9,775 nucleotides of DNA from Treponema sp. (GTDB lineage: Bacteria; Spirochaetota; Spirochaetia; Treponematales; Breznakiellaceae): NCBI GenBank assembly GCA_009786715.1, contig WQRN01000023.1:11765-21539 (forward strand), written 5' to 3'. How positions within the stretch are numbered: position 1 is the first letter of the stretch; the number at the start of each line of letters is the position of its first letter. The position numbers were made by a program, and so were the translations under genes. This document shows positions 1 to 6,750 of the stretch, piece after piece. The notes beneath the pieces were generated by a model. The model made no database searches and was not told where the DNA came from. It saw only the letters and a list, made by a program, of their open reading frames with translations.

Positions 1-14
1 CCTGTGGGTTTTAT

Positions 15-1403
15 TTGCTTTTTAATTTGCACATGGCGTTAATTATTACAGTTGTTTTAATCCTTCTTGCCGCGCTCTGCCTCTTTCGCGTTCTTTCTTC
101 GCTCGATCCAATGTCGCGTAATTTAAAGATATTGTCCTCTTGCGCTGCCGCTTTGGCGTTCGGCGTTGTTCTTGGAGTTTGCGCCGCAAATGCCGGAAAA
201 AATGAATTAAAATTCGGCATGGCGGAAAATAAAATTACGGCTATCGAAGGCGTTATGCTCGAAGATCCTAGAATTGTTTCAAGCGGCAGCGCGATGGTTT
301 CAGTTTCCCTTCGCGCCAGCACAGGCTCAGGAATGAAGGTAAGTTCTAAAGGAGAAGTAACAGTTTTTTTCCAGCAGGAGAGCGCGGATAAACTTAAACA
401 ATTTGGCCGCGGGACAGTTGTTTTTGCGGAAGGTTCTTTTCGATCTTCACAGCGCGGTATTTCCTTCAGCGCGAAGTCCTTGCACATTGTAAAAAGAGCG
501 GGCGCCCTTGAAAGAATGAGAACAAACATAAGGCTTGGTTTAATCAAGCGTTTTGAAAAAGAAAAATGGGGAGGACTTGCGCTCGCGCTTCTTCTAGGAG
601 TAAGAGACAATCTTGATAACGAGTTTACCGCGCAGTACAGGAATGCGGGTCTATCTTATATTCTCGCGTTATCCGGAATGCACCTTGCGATTATTGCAGC
701 TCTTATCTCCTTCCTTCTTAGAAAACCTCTTGGGCTTAACGCCTGCGCGGTTACGGGCGCTGTCATCATTGTACTTTACTGTTTGTTAGTGGGCCCGATG
801 CCGAGCCTTAACCGTTCCGCATTGATGTATGTGCTTGGAGTTCTCGCCGTTATTGGAGCGCTTCCAAAAAAATCAATATCAATTTTATCGCTTTCTTTTT
901 TAATTCAAATTGTTATAACTCCGGCTGCCGGGAATACGCTTTCTTTTATACTTTCGTATGCCGCGCTTCTTGGCATTTTGATCACGGGAAAAGCGTTCGC
1001 ATCCATATTCACGGGCAAGGTTCCTGAATTTCTTTTACAGCCCCTTTCGCTTTCCGCCGGCGCGTTTCTCGCGACTGCCGGAATTTGCAGTTTTGTTTTT
1101 GGAATGATTGCGCCTTTAGGAATTATTACGGGGCTTGCAGTTGTGCCGATAACTACAATTTTTATGATTGGATCAATTATTTGGCTTGTTTTAGATTTCC
1201 TGTCAATCTCTTTTATTTTAAGTTTTCCTTTGTTTATAGCGTACAGATCGATGGAAATAATCGCTTCTGTTGCAGGTAACATTCCGGGAATTACAGGAAA
1301 CCCTGCGTTAATGCTTGCGATGTCGATAATTATTTCTATTGCAATTATTGTATATGATAAAAGAAGACGCGCATATTTGTATAAACTGGATCCGTTTTTA
1401 TGA
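15..1403 (+). CDS. comEC: ComEC/Rec2-family DNA uptake channel, short form without nuclease domain
   Basis: Predicted inner-membrane channel that passes single-stranded DNA into the cytoplasm during transformation. Residues about 7-28 and 39-60 are hydrophobic helices. Residues about 65-165 are a soluble, beta-rich segment where the family has its DUF4131/OB-like domain. From about residue 185 the Competence domain follows, with the hallmark stretch QYRNAGLSYILALSGMHLAI (residues 207-226) and a series of hydrophobic helices to the end. At 462 residues it is far shorter than the 700-800 residues of the Bacillus type, and no metallo-beta-lactamase-like C-terminal domain is present. The stop overlaps rsmA (ATGA). 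The start is uncertain: TTG at 15, ATG at 33, or a start outside the window, because the frame is open to the left edge. Family identity is strong; actual competence is inference. Confidence 0.88.
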   Translation: MLFNLHMALIITVVLILLAALCLFRVLSSLDPMSRNLKILSSCAAALAFGVVLGVCAANAGKNELKFGMAENKITAIEGVMLEDPRIVSSGSAMVSVSLRASTGSGMKVSSKGEVTVFFQQESADKLKQFGRGTVVFAEGSFRSSQRGISFSAKSLHIVKRAGALERMRTNIRLGLIKRFEKEKWGGLALALLLGVRDNLDNEFTAQYRNAGLSYILALSGMHLAIIAALISFLLRKPLGLNACAVTGAVIIVLYCLLVGPMPSLNRSALMYVLGVLAVIGALPKKSISILSLSFLIQIVITPAAGNTLSFILSYAALLGILITGKAFASIFTGKVPEFLLQPLSLSAGAFLATAGICSFVFGMIAPLGIITGLAVVPITTIFMIGSIIWLVLDFLSISFILSFPLFIAYRSMEIIASVAGNIPGITGNPALMLAMSIIISIAIIVYDKRRRAYLYKLDPFL

Positions 1404-2251
1404 TTTTAAATTACAATTCCGCGCAGGCGTTACGCGAGTATCTTGATAAAGAACATCTTGGGATGCAAAAAAAGTTCGGGCAAAACTTTTTAATAAATCC
1501 GCAGGTTAGAAACGATCTTGTTCAGGCGCTCGGCGCGCCTTGCGCAAGCGAAGTTTGGGAAATTGGCCCCGGTCTTGGCGCGATGACGGCTTTGCTTCTT
1601 GATAAATGCTTAATTGTAAAAGCGTTTGAAATTGATAAAGGTTTTATCCGCGCTCTTAAAGAAATTTTCGCTGAAAATAAAAATTTTTCTCTTATTGAAG
1701 GTGATGCCATGAAAACATGGGTATCACATCTTCCGGCGGCAAAATATTTATTTGGAAACCTTCCTTACAATGTCGCCGCCGCGCTCATTGCGGATTTTAT
1801 AGAAAGGGGAAATATTTTTACACGCGCTGTCGTTACCGTGCAGAAGGAAGTGGCGCTGCGTATGGCTGCTTCTGCAGGTTCGCCTGATTATTCTTCGTTC
1901 TCTGTACTTTGCGCTTCAGTTTATAAAATAAAACCTTTAATGGTTATCCATAGAGATTCTTTTTACCCTCAGCCGAATGTAGACAGCATGGCGGTTCTTT
2001 TGGAAAAAAAAGAAAAGATTGAGTATCCTGCGGTTTTTTATCCGCTTGTGCGCGCTCTTTTTTCATCAAGACGCAAAACAGTTAAAAATAACCTTTTATC
2101 CTTCCTTTCTTCGCGATTTAACAAGCAGGCGCAAACTGTTTGCGCTGATATTCTTTCGCAAAACAACCTGAGCGGGAATGAGAGAGCCGAAAAACTGGAT
2201 TTGAACACGTTTTTATCACTTGCAAAATCCATTGATAATATGCGAATATAA
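1400..2251 (+). CDS. rsmA: 16S rRNA (adenine1518-N6/adenine1519-N6)-dimethyltransferase RsmA (KsgA)
   Basis: SAM-dependent enzyme that dimethylates two adjacent adenines in the 3'-terminal hairpin of 16S rRNA late in small-subunit assembly; its loss usually gives kasugamycin resistance. The 283-residue length is normal. Visible motifs are KKFGQNFLINP (24-34, the family's N-terminal signature), the SAM-binding loop EIGPGLG (54-60), an acidic residue after the second strand (FEID, 76-79), GDAMK (101-105) and the catalytic NLPY (120-123). The C-terminal RNA-binding part contains LFSSRRKTVKNNL, typical of the family. The ATG overlaps the comEC stop by four bases, suggesting translational coupling. 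No oddities were seen in the key residues. Confidence 0.96.
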   Translation: MILNYNSAQALREYLDKEHLGMQKKFGQNFLINPQVRNDLVQALGAPCASEVWEIGPGLGAMTALLLDKCLIVKAFEIDKGFIRALKEIFAENKNFSLIEGDAMKTWVSHLPAAKYLFGNLPYNVAAALIADFIERGNIFTRAVVTVQKEVALRMAASAGSPDYSSFSVLCASVYKIKPLMVIHRDSFYPQPNVDSMAVLLEKKEKIEYPAVFYPLVRALFSSRRKTVKNNLLSFLSSRFNKQAQTVCADILSQNNLSGNERAEKLDLNTFLSLAKSIDNMRI

Positions 2252-2258
2252 GGCAGGA

Positions 2259-2960
2259 ATGTTAATCGCCGAAAATATCGCGAAATTAGAAGAGCGGATT
2301 CAAAAGGCCTGCGAAAGAGCCGGCAGGAAACGCGATGAGATTACCCTGATGGGTGTGTCGAAGTTCATACCTGCCGAAAAAATTAAAGAAGCGTACCTTT
2401 GCGGAATTCGCTGCTTTGGAGAAAGCAGGGTAAAAGAAGCGTCGGAAAAGTTTGCTTCTTTTAACGCAAGTTTTCCCTGTGCGCGTCTTCATTTAATCGG
2501 CTCTCTTCAGCGTAACAAGGCAAAACAGGCGGCGCTTCTTTTTGACTGCATCCAGTCGCTTGATCGAAATGAGCTAATTACTGAATTAAGCAAACATTCA
2601 TTGCAGAGAACACAGCCGCTGGAAGTATTACTTGAATTGCATACGGGCGAAGAGACAAAGAATGGTTATTCGGATTTAGACGCGCTTTTTAATGCGGCGG
2701 AAATGGTCCTGGGCTGTGATATGTTAAAGCCGGCGGGGCTTATGACAATGGCGCCTTTTACAACAGACACAGATTTAATCCGTTCGTCTTTCAGGCAGCT
2801 CATTAAAGCGCAGAAAGAATTAAAAGCTCGTTTTCCTTCCGCGGAGAACTGGCAATGTCTTAGCATGGGGATGTCAAATGATTTTGAAATAGCCGTTGAG
2901 GAAGGTTCTAATTTGCTTCGCATAGGCGGCGCGGTTTTTAAGGAAGATATTGAAAGTTAA
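2259..2960 (+). CDS. yggS: YggS/PROSC-family pyridoxal 5'-phosphate-binding protein
   Basis: Cytoplasmic PLP-carrying protein of the alanine-racemase-like TIM-barrel fold. Family members buffer PLP and influence amino-acid and vitamin B6 homeostasis; no catalytic reaction is firmly established. The protein has 233 residues, which is usual. The PLP-Schiff-base lysine is K35 in LMGVSKF. Other family stretches are CFGESRVKEA, LHLIGSLQRNKAK, LELHTGEETKNGY, GLMTMAPF and the C-terminal LSMGMSNDFEIAVEEGSNLL followed by RIGGAVF, which forms the phosphate site. I chose the ATG at 2259 because an AAGG site at 2250-2253 precedes it and the family begins just before this helix. An in-frame TTG at 2220 would add 13 unlikely residues inside rsmA. 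The gene lies 7 bases after rsmA, and its stop overlaps the next start by one base. Confidence 0.93.
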   Translation: MLIAENIAKLEERIQKACERAGRKRDEITLMGVSKFIPAEKIKEAYLCGIRCFGESRVKEASEKFASFNASFPCARLHLIGSLQRNKAKQAALLFDCIQSLDRNELITELSKHSLQRTQPLEVLLELHTGEETKNGYSDLDALFNAAEMVLGCDMLKPAGLMTMAPFTTDTDLIRSSFRQLIKAQKELKARFPSAENWQCLSMGMSNDFEIAVEEGSNLLRIGGAVFKEDIES

Positions 2961-3490
2961 TGAAAATTTTATTAATGCCTGTTTTTATTATTACTCTCTT
3001 GTTCGCTCCTTTAAACCGCGCAGACGCTCAAAGCAATGTAACCACAGTAACAACAGAGACTACATTTAAATCGTCTGATTTGCCGCAATGGGCAAAAGAT
3101 ATGCGCCGCTTTGATATTATTTCATTTGGAATGTTTCCGTTTTCCTTGTTTTTTGTCACATTTATAACTGATATGGTACGATGGGGAGAGGCAAATAATT
3201 TTGATATGAACGATTTGCGTTATGCGCCATGGCCTTTAAAATCAGCCGGCGCTGTAGAAATGACGACAGAAGAATATAACAGGACTATTTTAATATCCGC
3301 CGGAGTATCAGTGGGAATCGCGCTTATAGACTTGGCGATTGTGCTTATAAAAAGAAGCAGCGAACGCCGCCGCACCGAAAGTCAGCCTTCAGGATCATTC
3401 GAGATTGATATAAGTCCGTATGGAACAGAGCCTGAAAATGATAATTCAGAAGACTTAAATCCCGACGTGAAAAAAGAGCAAATAGAATAA
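2960..3490 (+). CDS. Hypothetical exported/membrane protein, family not recognised
   Basis: I do not recognise this 176-residue protein. Residues 1-23 look like a signal peptide, with an MK start, a hydrophobic core to about residue 17, and a possible cleavage after ADA (21-23). The next section is Thr-rich (VTTVTTETTF). Two further hydrophobic segments follow, at about 53-70 (IISFGMFPFSLFFVTFI) and about 110-129 (ILISAGVSVGIALIDLAIVL). The second is followed by a basic stretch (KRSSERRR), which suggests a cytoplasmic boundary. The tail from about 140 is hydrophilic and acidic. Both ends overlap neighbours by a single base (TAATG), so it is probably translated together with yggS and the pseudouridine synthase. 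Composition matches the neighbours. It could be an inner-membrane protein of the envelope assembly type, but no function can be assigned. Confidence 0.82.
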   Translation: MKILLMPVFIITLLFAPLNRADAQSNVTTVTTETTFKSSDLPQWAKDMRRFDIISFGMFPFSLFFVTFITDMVRWGEANNFDMNDLRYAPWPLKSAGAVEMTTEEYNRTILISAGVSVGIALIDLAIVLIKRSSERRRTESQPSGSFEIDISPYGTEPENDNSEDLNPDVKKEQIE

Positions 3491-4413
3491 TGCCGAACAT
3501 TTCCAGCGTTATAAGTGAGCAATTCTCTTCGCCAATGCGTCTGGATCGTTTTGTGTCGGAAATATTATTTCTTCTTTCCCGTTCGCAGATAAAAGCAAGA
3601 CGTTTGAAGGCGAGAATAAACGGAAAAGAAGTAAAAGTATCGCGGCTTGTAAAGCAGGGAGACTTGATCGAACTGCAATGGGACGATTTGCCCGCGCAGG
3701 AGCTTATTGCGCAGGATATTCCTCTTGATATTATTTATGAAGATGATCGATGCGTAGTTGTGAACAAAACGCAGGGGATGGTGGTTCATCCCGGAGCCGG
3801 AAACAGGCAGGGAACTCTTGCGAATGCGCTTTATTTTAAGCGTATAAATAAAAGCAGCAAGGATTGCAGCAGCGTTCGTCCCGGCATTGTTCACCGTCTT
3901 GATAAAGAGACATCGGGCATAATCATTGCCGCTTACAATGATGAGGTTCATGCTTTTCTCTCGGAACAGTTTAAATCGCGCAAAGTGCGCAAATATTACA
4001 TCGCGATTGTACAAGGCGAACCCAAGGAAATTAAAGGCAAAATAGAGACATTCATCGCAAGAGACCCAAGGGATCGCAAGCGTTTTACAGTTTCCGCTAA
4101 CGGAAGAAACGCGCTGACTTTTTACAAAGTAATAAAAAGCTGGAAAAATTATTCGCTTCTTTTGCTTCACCCGCGCACAGGCAGAACGCATCAGCTTCGC
4201 GTTCATCTTCGTCATATAGGAAATCCAATTCTCGGAGACCCTGTTTATAGTAGCGCGGACAGCTTGTTTCCTGAAGCAAGTCTTATGCTCCATTCTAAAA
4301 AACTGGTCATTACCCTGCCGGGAGAAAATGAAGAAAGGGTATTTACAGCTCCGGTTCCCGATCGTTTTATCACTGTAATTGAAAAACTGGACAGGATGTA
4401 CAAAGATGGATAA
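3490..4413 (+). CDS. rluD: RluD-type 23S rRNA pseudouridine synthase with S4 domain
   Basis: Converts uridine to pseudouridine in RNA. RluD-type enzymes act on the helix 69 loop of 23S rRNA (positions 1911/1915/1917 in E. coli). The protein has 307 residues. Residues about 16-63 form an S4 RNA-binding domain (MRLDRFVSEI through VKQGDLIEL). The catalytic domain starts at about 80 (IIYEDDRCVVVNK). The catalytic aspartate is D138 in GIVHRLDKETSG, and the RNA-binding and fold signature GRTHQLRVHLRHIGNPILGD follows near residue 230. The S4 domain together with this core separates it from RluA-type enzymes lacking S4, but the exact target (RluD versus RluC) is inferred from architecture only. The ATG overlaps the previous stop by one base, and the next gene starts inside its last eight bases. 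Confidence 0.92.
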   Translation: MPNISSVISEQFSSPMRLDRFVSEILFLLSRSQIKARRLKARINGKEVKVSRLVKQGDLIELQWDDLPAQELIAQDIPLDIIYEDDRCVVVNKTQGMVVHPGAGNRQGTLANALYFKRINKSSKDCSSVRPGIVHRLDKETSGIIIAAYNDEVHAFLSEQFKSRKVRKYYIAIVQGEPKEIKGKIETFIARDPRDRKRFTVSANGRNALTFYKVIKSWKNYSLLLLHPRTGRTHQLRVHLRHIGNPILGDPVYSSADSLFPEASLMLHSKKLVITLPGENEERVFTAPVPDRFITVIEKLDRMYKDG

Positions 4414-5167
4414 ACCTTATGTTGTACAAGAGACAGACAATTACGCTGTGGTTTTTAAGCCTGCTAAGATGCATAGTGAATCATTAACCAAAGAATTCTC
4501 GCAGAGACGCAGAGGTGCAAAGGACGCGGAGGGGGAGGAAAGTGCTGCAGCTATTTCTGATTGGTATCTTAAATATTCTGGTTTTAACGAAAATATAAAA
4601 TTAATGCACAGGCTTGATTATGAAACGAACGGGCTTGTGCTTTTCGCGAAGAATGAAAAAAGCTTTAATTTTTTTAAAGAGCTGCAGGATAGAGGTGAGT
4701 TTATTAAAGAATACTCCGCTATCTGTGAACCAACAGGCAGTAATAAAACAGACGATGGATTTCCGGACAACAACTTGGCGTTCTCTGCTCCTTTGCGTCT
4801 CTGCGAGAACTCTTTCGTAATTAATTCCTACTTCCGCCCATACGGAAAAGGCCGTAAACTTGTGCGTCCTGTTATTGAAGACGGTAAAAAACACAAGGAA
4901 GTTGCCAAAGATAACGGCGGGTTTTACAAAACTGATATTATCAATATTAACAATAATATTTTTACCGTACAAATAAAACGCGGTTTCAGGCATCAGATAC
5001 GCTGCCATCTTTGCTGGATTGGTTACCCGATTATAAATGACCCTCTGTATCCGCAATGCATTGATTTACAACCTGCGGATTTGCTCGCTCTTCGTTCTCA
5101 CGCGCTTTTTTTTGCCGATCCGGGGAATGGTAAAAAACTGGAATGTTGTATTACTCCTTTACAATGA
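4406..5167 (+). CDS. RluA-family RNA pseudouridine synthase without S4 domain, carrying two repeat-derived inserts
   Basis: Second RluA-superfamily pseudouridine synthase, 253 residues, beginning directly with the catalytic fold (YVVQETDNYAVVFKPAKMH). The catalytic aspartate is D71 in MHRLDYETNGLVLFAK. The later signature reads GFRHQIRCHLCWIGYPIIND instead of the usual GRTHQIRVHL, with HQIR kept. The RNA target cannot be told. I chose the ATG at 4406, which overlaps the rluD stop by eight bases; an upstream in-frame TTG at 4379 would add nine residues with no homology. Two segments look inserted: KEFSQRRRGAKDAEG (residues 29-43) and the stretch around LAFSAPLRLCENS (about 124-136). They are encoded by two 42-base copies of one sequence in opposite orientation (see repeat entries). 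Both keep the frame, so the gene appears intact. The next gene is 71 bases away, and this gene closes the first operon. Confidence 0.88.
   Translation: MDKPYVVQETDNYAVVFKPAKMHSESLTKEFSQRRRGAKDAEGEESAAAISDWYLKYSGFNENIKLMHRLDYETNGLVLFAKNEKSFNFFKELQDRGEFIKEYSAICEPTGSNKTDDGFPDNNLAFSAPLRLCENSFVINSYFRPYGKGRKLVRPVIEDGKKHKEVAKDNGGFYKTDIININNNIFTVQIKRGFRHQIRCHLCWIGYPIINDPLYPQCIDLQPADLLALRSHALFFADPGNGKKLECCITPLQ
4490..4531 (+). repeat. Copy 1 of a 42-base repeat, in frame inside the pseudouridine synthase gene
   Basis: Starts AAAGAATTCTCGCAGAGACG. It matches the reverse complement of 4774-4815 at 35 of 42 positions with no gaps, and at 21 of the first 22. Internally it shows an imperfect 8-9 base rhythm: GCAGAGAC, GCAGAGGT, GCAAAGGAC, GCGGAGGG. 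It is read here as KEFSQRRRGAKDAE. From memory, GCAGAGACGCAGAGG-like strings occur as dispersed repeats in many unrelated bacterial genomes; this was not searched. Confidence 0.8.
4774..4815 (-). repeat. Copy 2 of the 42-base repeat, inverted relative to copy 1
   Basis: The reverse complement starts AAAGAGTTCTCGCAGAGACG. The seven mismatches to copy 1 are at repeat positions 6, 23, 27, 31, 34, 39 and 40. Read on the + strand in the gene's frame it encodes LAFSAPLRLCENSF, a completely different peptide from copy 1. It lies 242 bases after copy 1. The DNA between the copies encodes the conserved catalytic core, so the pair does not bound a transposon. Confidence 0.8.
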
Positions 5168-5205
5168 TTACGGCGCGGTTCTTCTGCTTTTCTTAACTCA
5201 ATCCC

Positions 5206-5233
5206 TTGAAAATACCTCATATTAGTGTAAAAT
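5206..5233 (+). promoter_or_regulatory. Candidate sigma70-type promoter of the murC operon
   Basis: TTGAAA at 5206-5211 (5 of 6 to TTGACA) and TAAAAT at 5228-5233 (5 of 6 to TATAAT) are separated by 16 bases. They lie in the only sizeable gap between the two gene clusters. The predicted transcription start, about 5239-5241, coincides with the murC ATG, so the transcript could be leaderless. No strong Shine-Dalgarno sequence precedes the ATG; only a weak GAAG at 5234-5237 is present, which agrees with that reading. Confidence 0.5.
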
Positions 5234-5238
5234 GAAGT

Positions 5239-6750
5239 ATGGAAAGCGTTTTTGAATTTAAGCCTGATTCTTCCATTTATTTCGTAGGCATTAAAGGCAC
5301 CGGCGTCTGCGCTCTCGCTGAGTTAATGCATAATACAGGTTTAAAATGTTCAGGCAGCGATATTCCCGAAGAATTTTATACAGACGCAATCCTTAAAGAG
5401 TTAAATATTCCATATTTCGAAAGTTTTGACGCCGCGCATATTACAAATAAAATCGATATTGTTATTTATTCCGCTGCTTATAGCGCGGACTCTAACCCGG
5501 AACTTGCGCGCGCTCAGGAATTAAAAATCCCCATGCTTAAGTATACCGAGGCTCTTGGCGCATGGTCCGCAAAGTTTGATTCAACAGGTATTTGCGGAGT
5601 GCATGGAAAGACAACTACTACCGCAATTTGCGGCGTGTTAATGAAAGCGGCGAAACTTCCTGCGCAGGTTCTTGTCGGCAGCGCGGTTATTGATTTTGGC
5701 ATAAAGTCTACCATCACTCTTGGAGACAAATATTTTATCGCGGAAACCTGCGAGTACCGCAAAAACTTTTTGTCGTTTCGTCCGCGGCGGATCATTCTAA
5801 CAGCTGTGGAAAGCGATCATCAGGATTTTTTTCCAACATATGAATCGATCCGCGGCGCGTTCATCGAATACTGCCGCCTGCTTCCGCAAGGAGGGCAATT
5901 AATTTATTGCGCCGACGATCCCGGCGCGAGCGAAGTAGCGTCTGTCATTAAAAATGACAATCGTGGAATTGAATTTGTTCCCTATGGTTTTACCGCATCC
6001 GGCGATTATAAAATAACTTCGTATAATGTTGAGAATGAGACCGCTGTTTTTTTCATCGCCGGTTTTTCCGGCGAATTTAAAATGCGTATTCCCGGCTGTC
6101 ATGAAGCGTTGAACGCGGCGGCAGGATTAGCTCTCGCCGCCTCATTAGCAAAAAATGAAAACGCAGGCGAAAAAAACGGCGTTACGGCAAATTGCGGTTC
6201 TTTAAACGATGAGCAGTTACAATCAATAAAATTCGCGCTTGAAAATTTTAAAAGCACAAAACGGCGCAGCGAAGTGCTTGGCGAAGCTTGCGGCATCATC
6301 TTCATGGACGATTACGGACATCATCCTGCAGCGATAAAAACAACTTTGGAAGGTATTAAAAAATTTTATCCAAACCGAAGATTAATCGTAAGTTTTATGT
6401 CGCATACCTACACAAGAACCGCGGCTCTTCTTGAAGAATTTGCCCATTGCTTTAACGATGCCGATATCGTTTTCTTTCACAAAATTTACGCTTCTGCGAG
6501 AGAAAATTACAAAGGCGGCGTAAACGGAAAAACGCTCTACGAAAAAGCTGCCGCCGCGCGTGACGCGAAAATCATTGCCGGTAAGAGTGAAACTTACTAT
6601 ATTGAAGAGTATGATGATGCGTTTAAACCGTTACGCGAAATATTGAAAAGCGGCGATATTTTTTTAACGCTCGGCGCCGGAAACAACTGGCCGCTTGGCG
6701 TTAAACTTTTTGAATACTATAAAACCGTTAGCGAGGTAGAAAATGGTTAG
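5239..6750 (+). CDS. murC: UDP-N-acetylmuramate--L-alanine ligase (MurC)
   Basis: ATP-dependent ligase adding the first amino acid of the peptidoglycan stem peptide, in the cytoplasm. The protein has 503 residues, slightly long for MurC. Three Mur-ligase domains are visible. The N-terminal Rossmann-like UDP-sugar domain carries VGIKGTGVCALAELM (16-30). The central ATPase carries GVHGKTTTT (120-128), the acidic Mg-binding region ETCEY (169-173) and ESDHQDFF (191-198). The C-terminal domain carries DDYGHHPAAI (357-366), SHTYTRT (388-394) and LTLGAGNNWPLG near the end. ETCEYRKNFL replaces the usual EADESDxSFL, and the FRPRRIIL part reminds one of Mpl, so a tripeptide ligase (Mpl) is the alternative. 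The N-terminal motif and SHTYTRT favour MurC. The gene probably has its own promoter just upstream, and its stop overlaps yicC by eight bases. Confidence 0.88.
   Translation: MESVFEFKPDSSIYFVGIKGTGVCALAELMHNTGLKCSGSDIPEEFYTDAILKELNIPYFESFDAAHITNKIDIVIYSAAYSADSNPELARAQELKIPMLKYTEALGAWSAKFDSTGICGVHGKTTTTAICGVLMKAAKLPAQVLVGSAVIDFGIKSTITLGDKYFIAETCEYRKNFLSFRPRRIILTAVESDHQDFFPTYESIRGAFIEYCRLLPQGGQLIYCADDPGASEVASVIKNDNRGIEFVPYGFTASGDYKITSYNVENETAVFFIAGFSGEFKMRIPGCHEALNAAAGLALAASLAKNENAGEKNGVTANCGSLNDEQLQSIKFALENFKSTKRRSEVLGEACGIIFMDDYGHHPAAIKTTLEGIKKFYPNRRLIVSFMSHTYTRTAALLEEFAHCFNDADIVFFHKIYASARENYKGGVNGKTLYEKAAAARDAKIIAGKSETYYIEEYDDAFKPLREILKSGDIFLTLGAGNNWPLGVKLFEYYKTVSEVENG

Noticed and set aside
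11..610. Minus-strand open frame of 199 codons opposite comEC
   Set aside because: The + frame has ComEC features and continues through the region; the antisense product has irregular composition and no motif.
2220..2258. Upstream TTG start for the YggS-type gene
   Set aside because: It would add 13 residues overlapping rsmA with no family resemblance, while the ATG at 2259 has a proper ribosome-binding site.
3565..4293. Long minus-strand open frame (242 codons)
   Set aside because: It lies wholly inside rluD on the opposite strand, has no recognisable domain or low-complexity explanation, and the + strand frame has clear family motifs.
4490..4815. Inverted repeats as termini of a transposon or miniature element
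   Set aside because: The 242 bases between the repeats encode the conserved catalytic core of the pseudouridine synthase, so the interval is not a mobile insert. No transposase or flanking duplication is visible.
5168..5238. Terminator between the two operons
   Set aside because: No stem-loop followed by a T run could be found in these 71 bases; only the promoter-like elements are supported, so read-through from the first operon remains possible.
6056..6074. Perfect hairpin TCGCCGG-TTTTT-CCGGCGA inside murC
   Set aside because: It encodes part of a normal MurC segment (IAGFSGE), has no T run after it, and a single 7-bp stem of this kind is expected now and then in a gene with many GCC/GGC codons.
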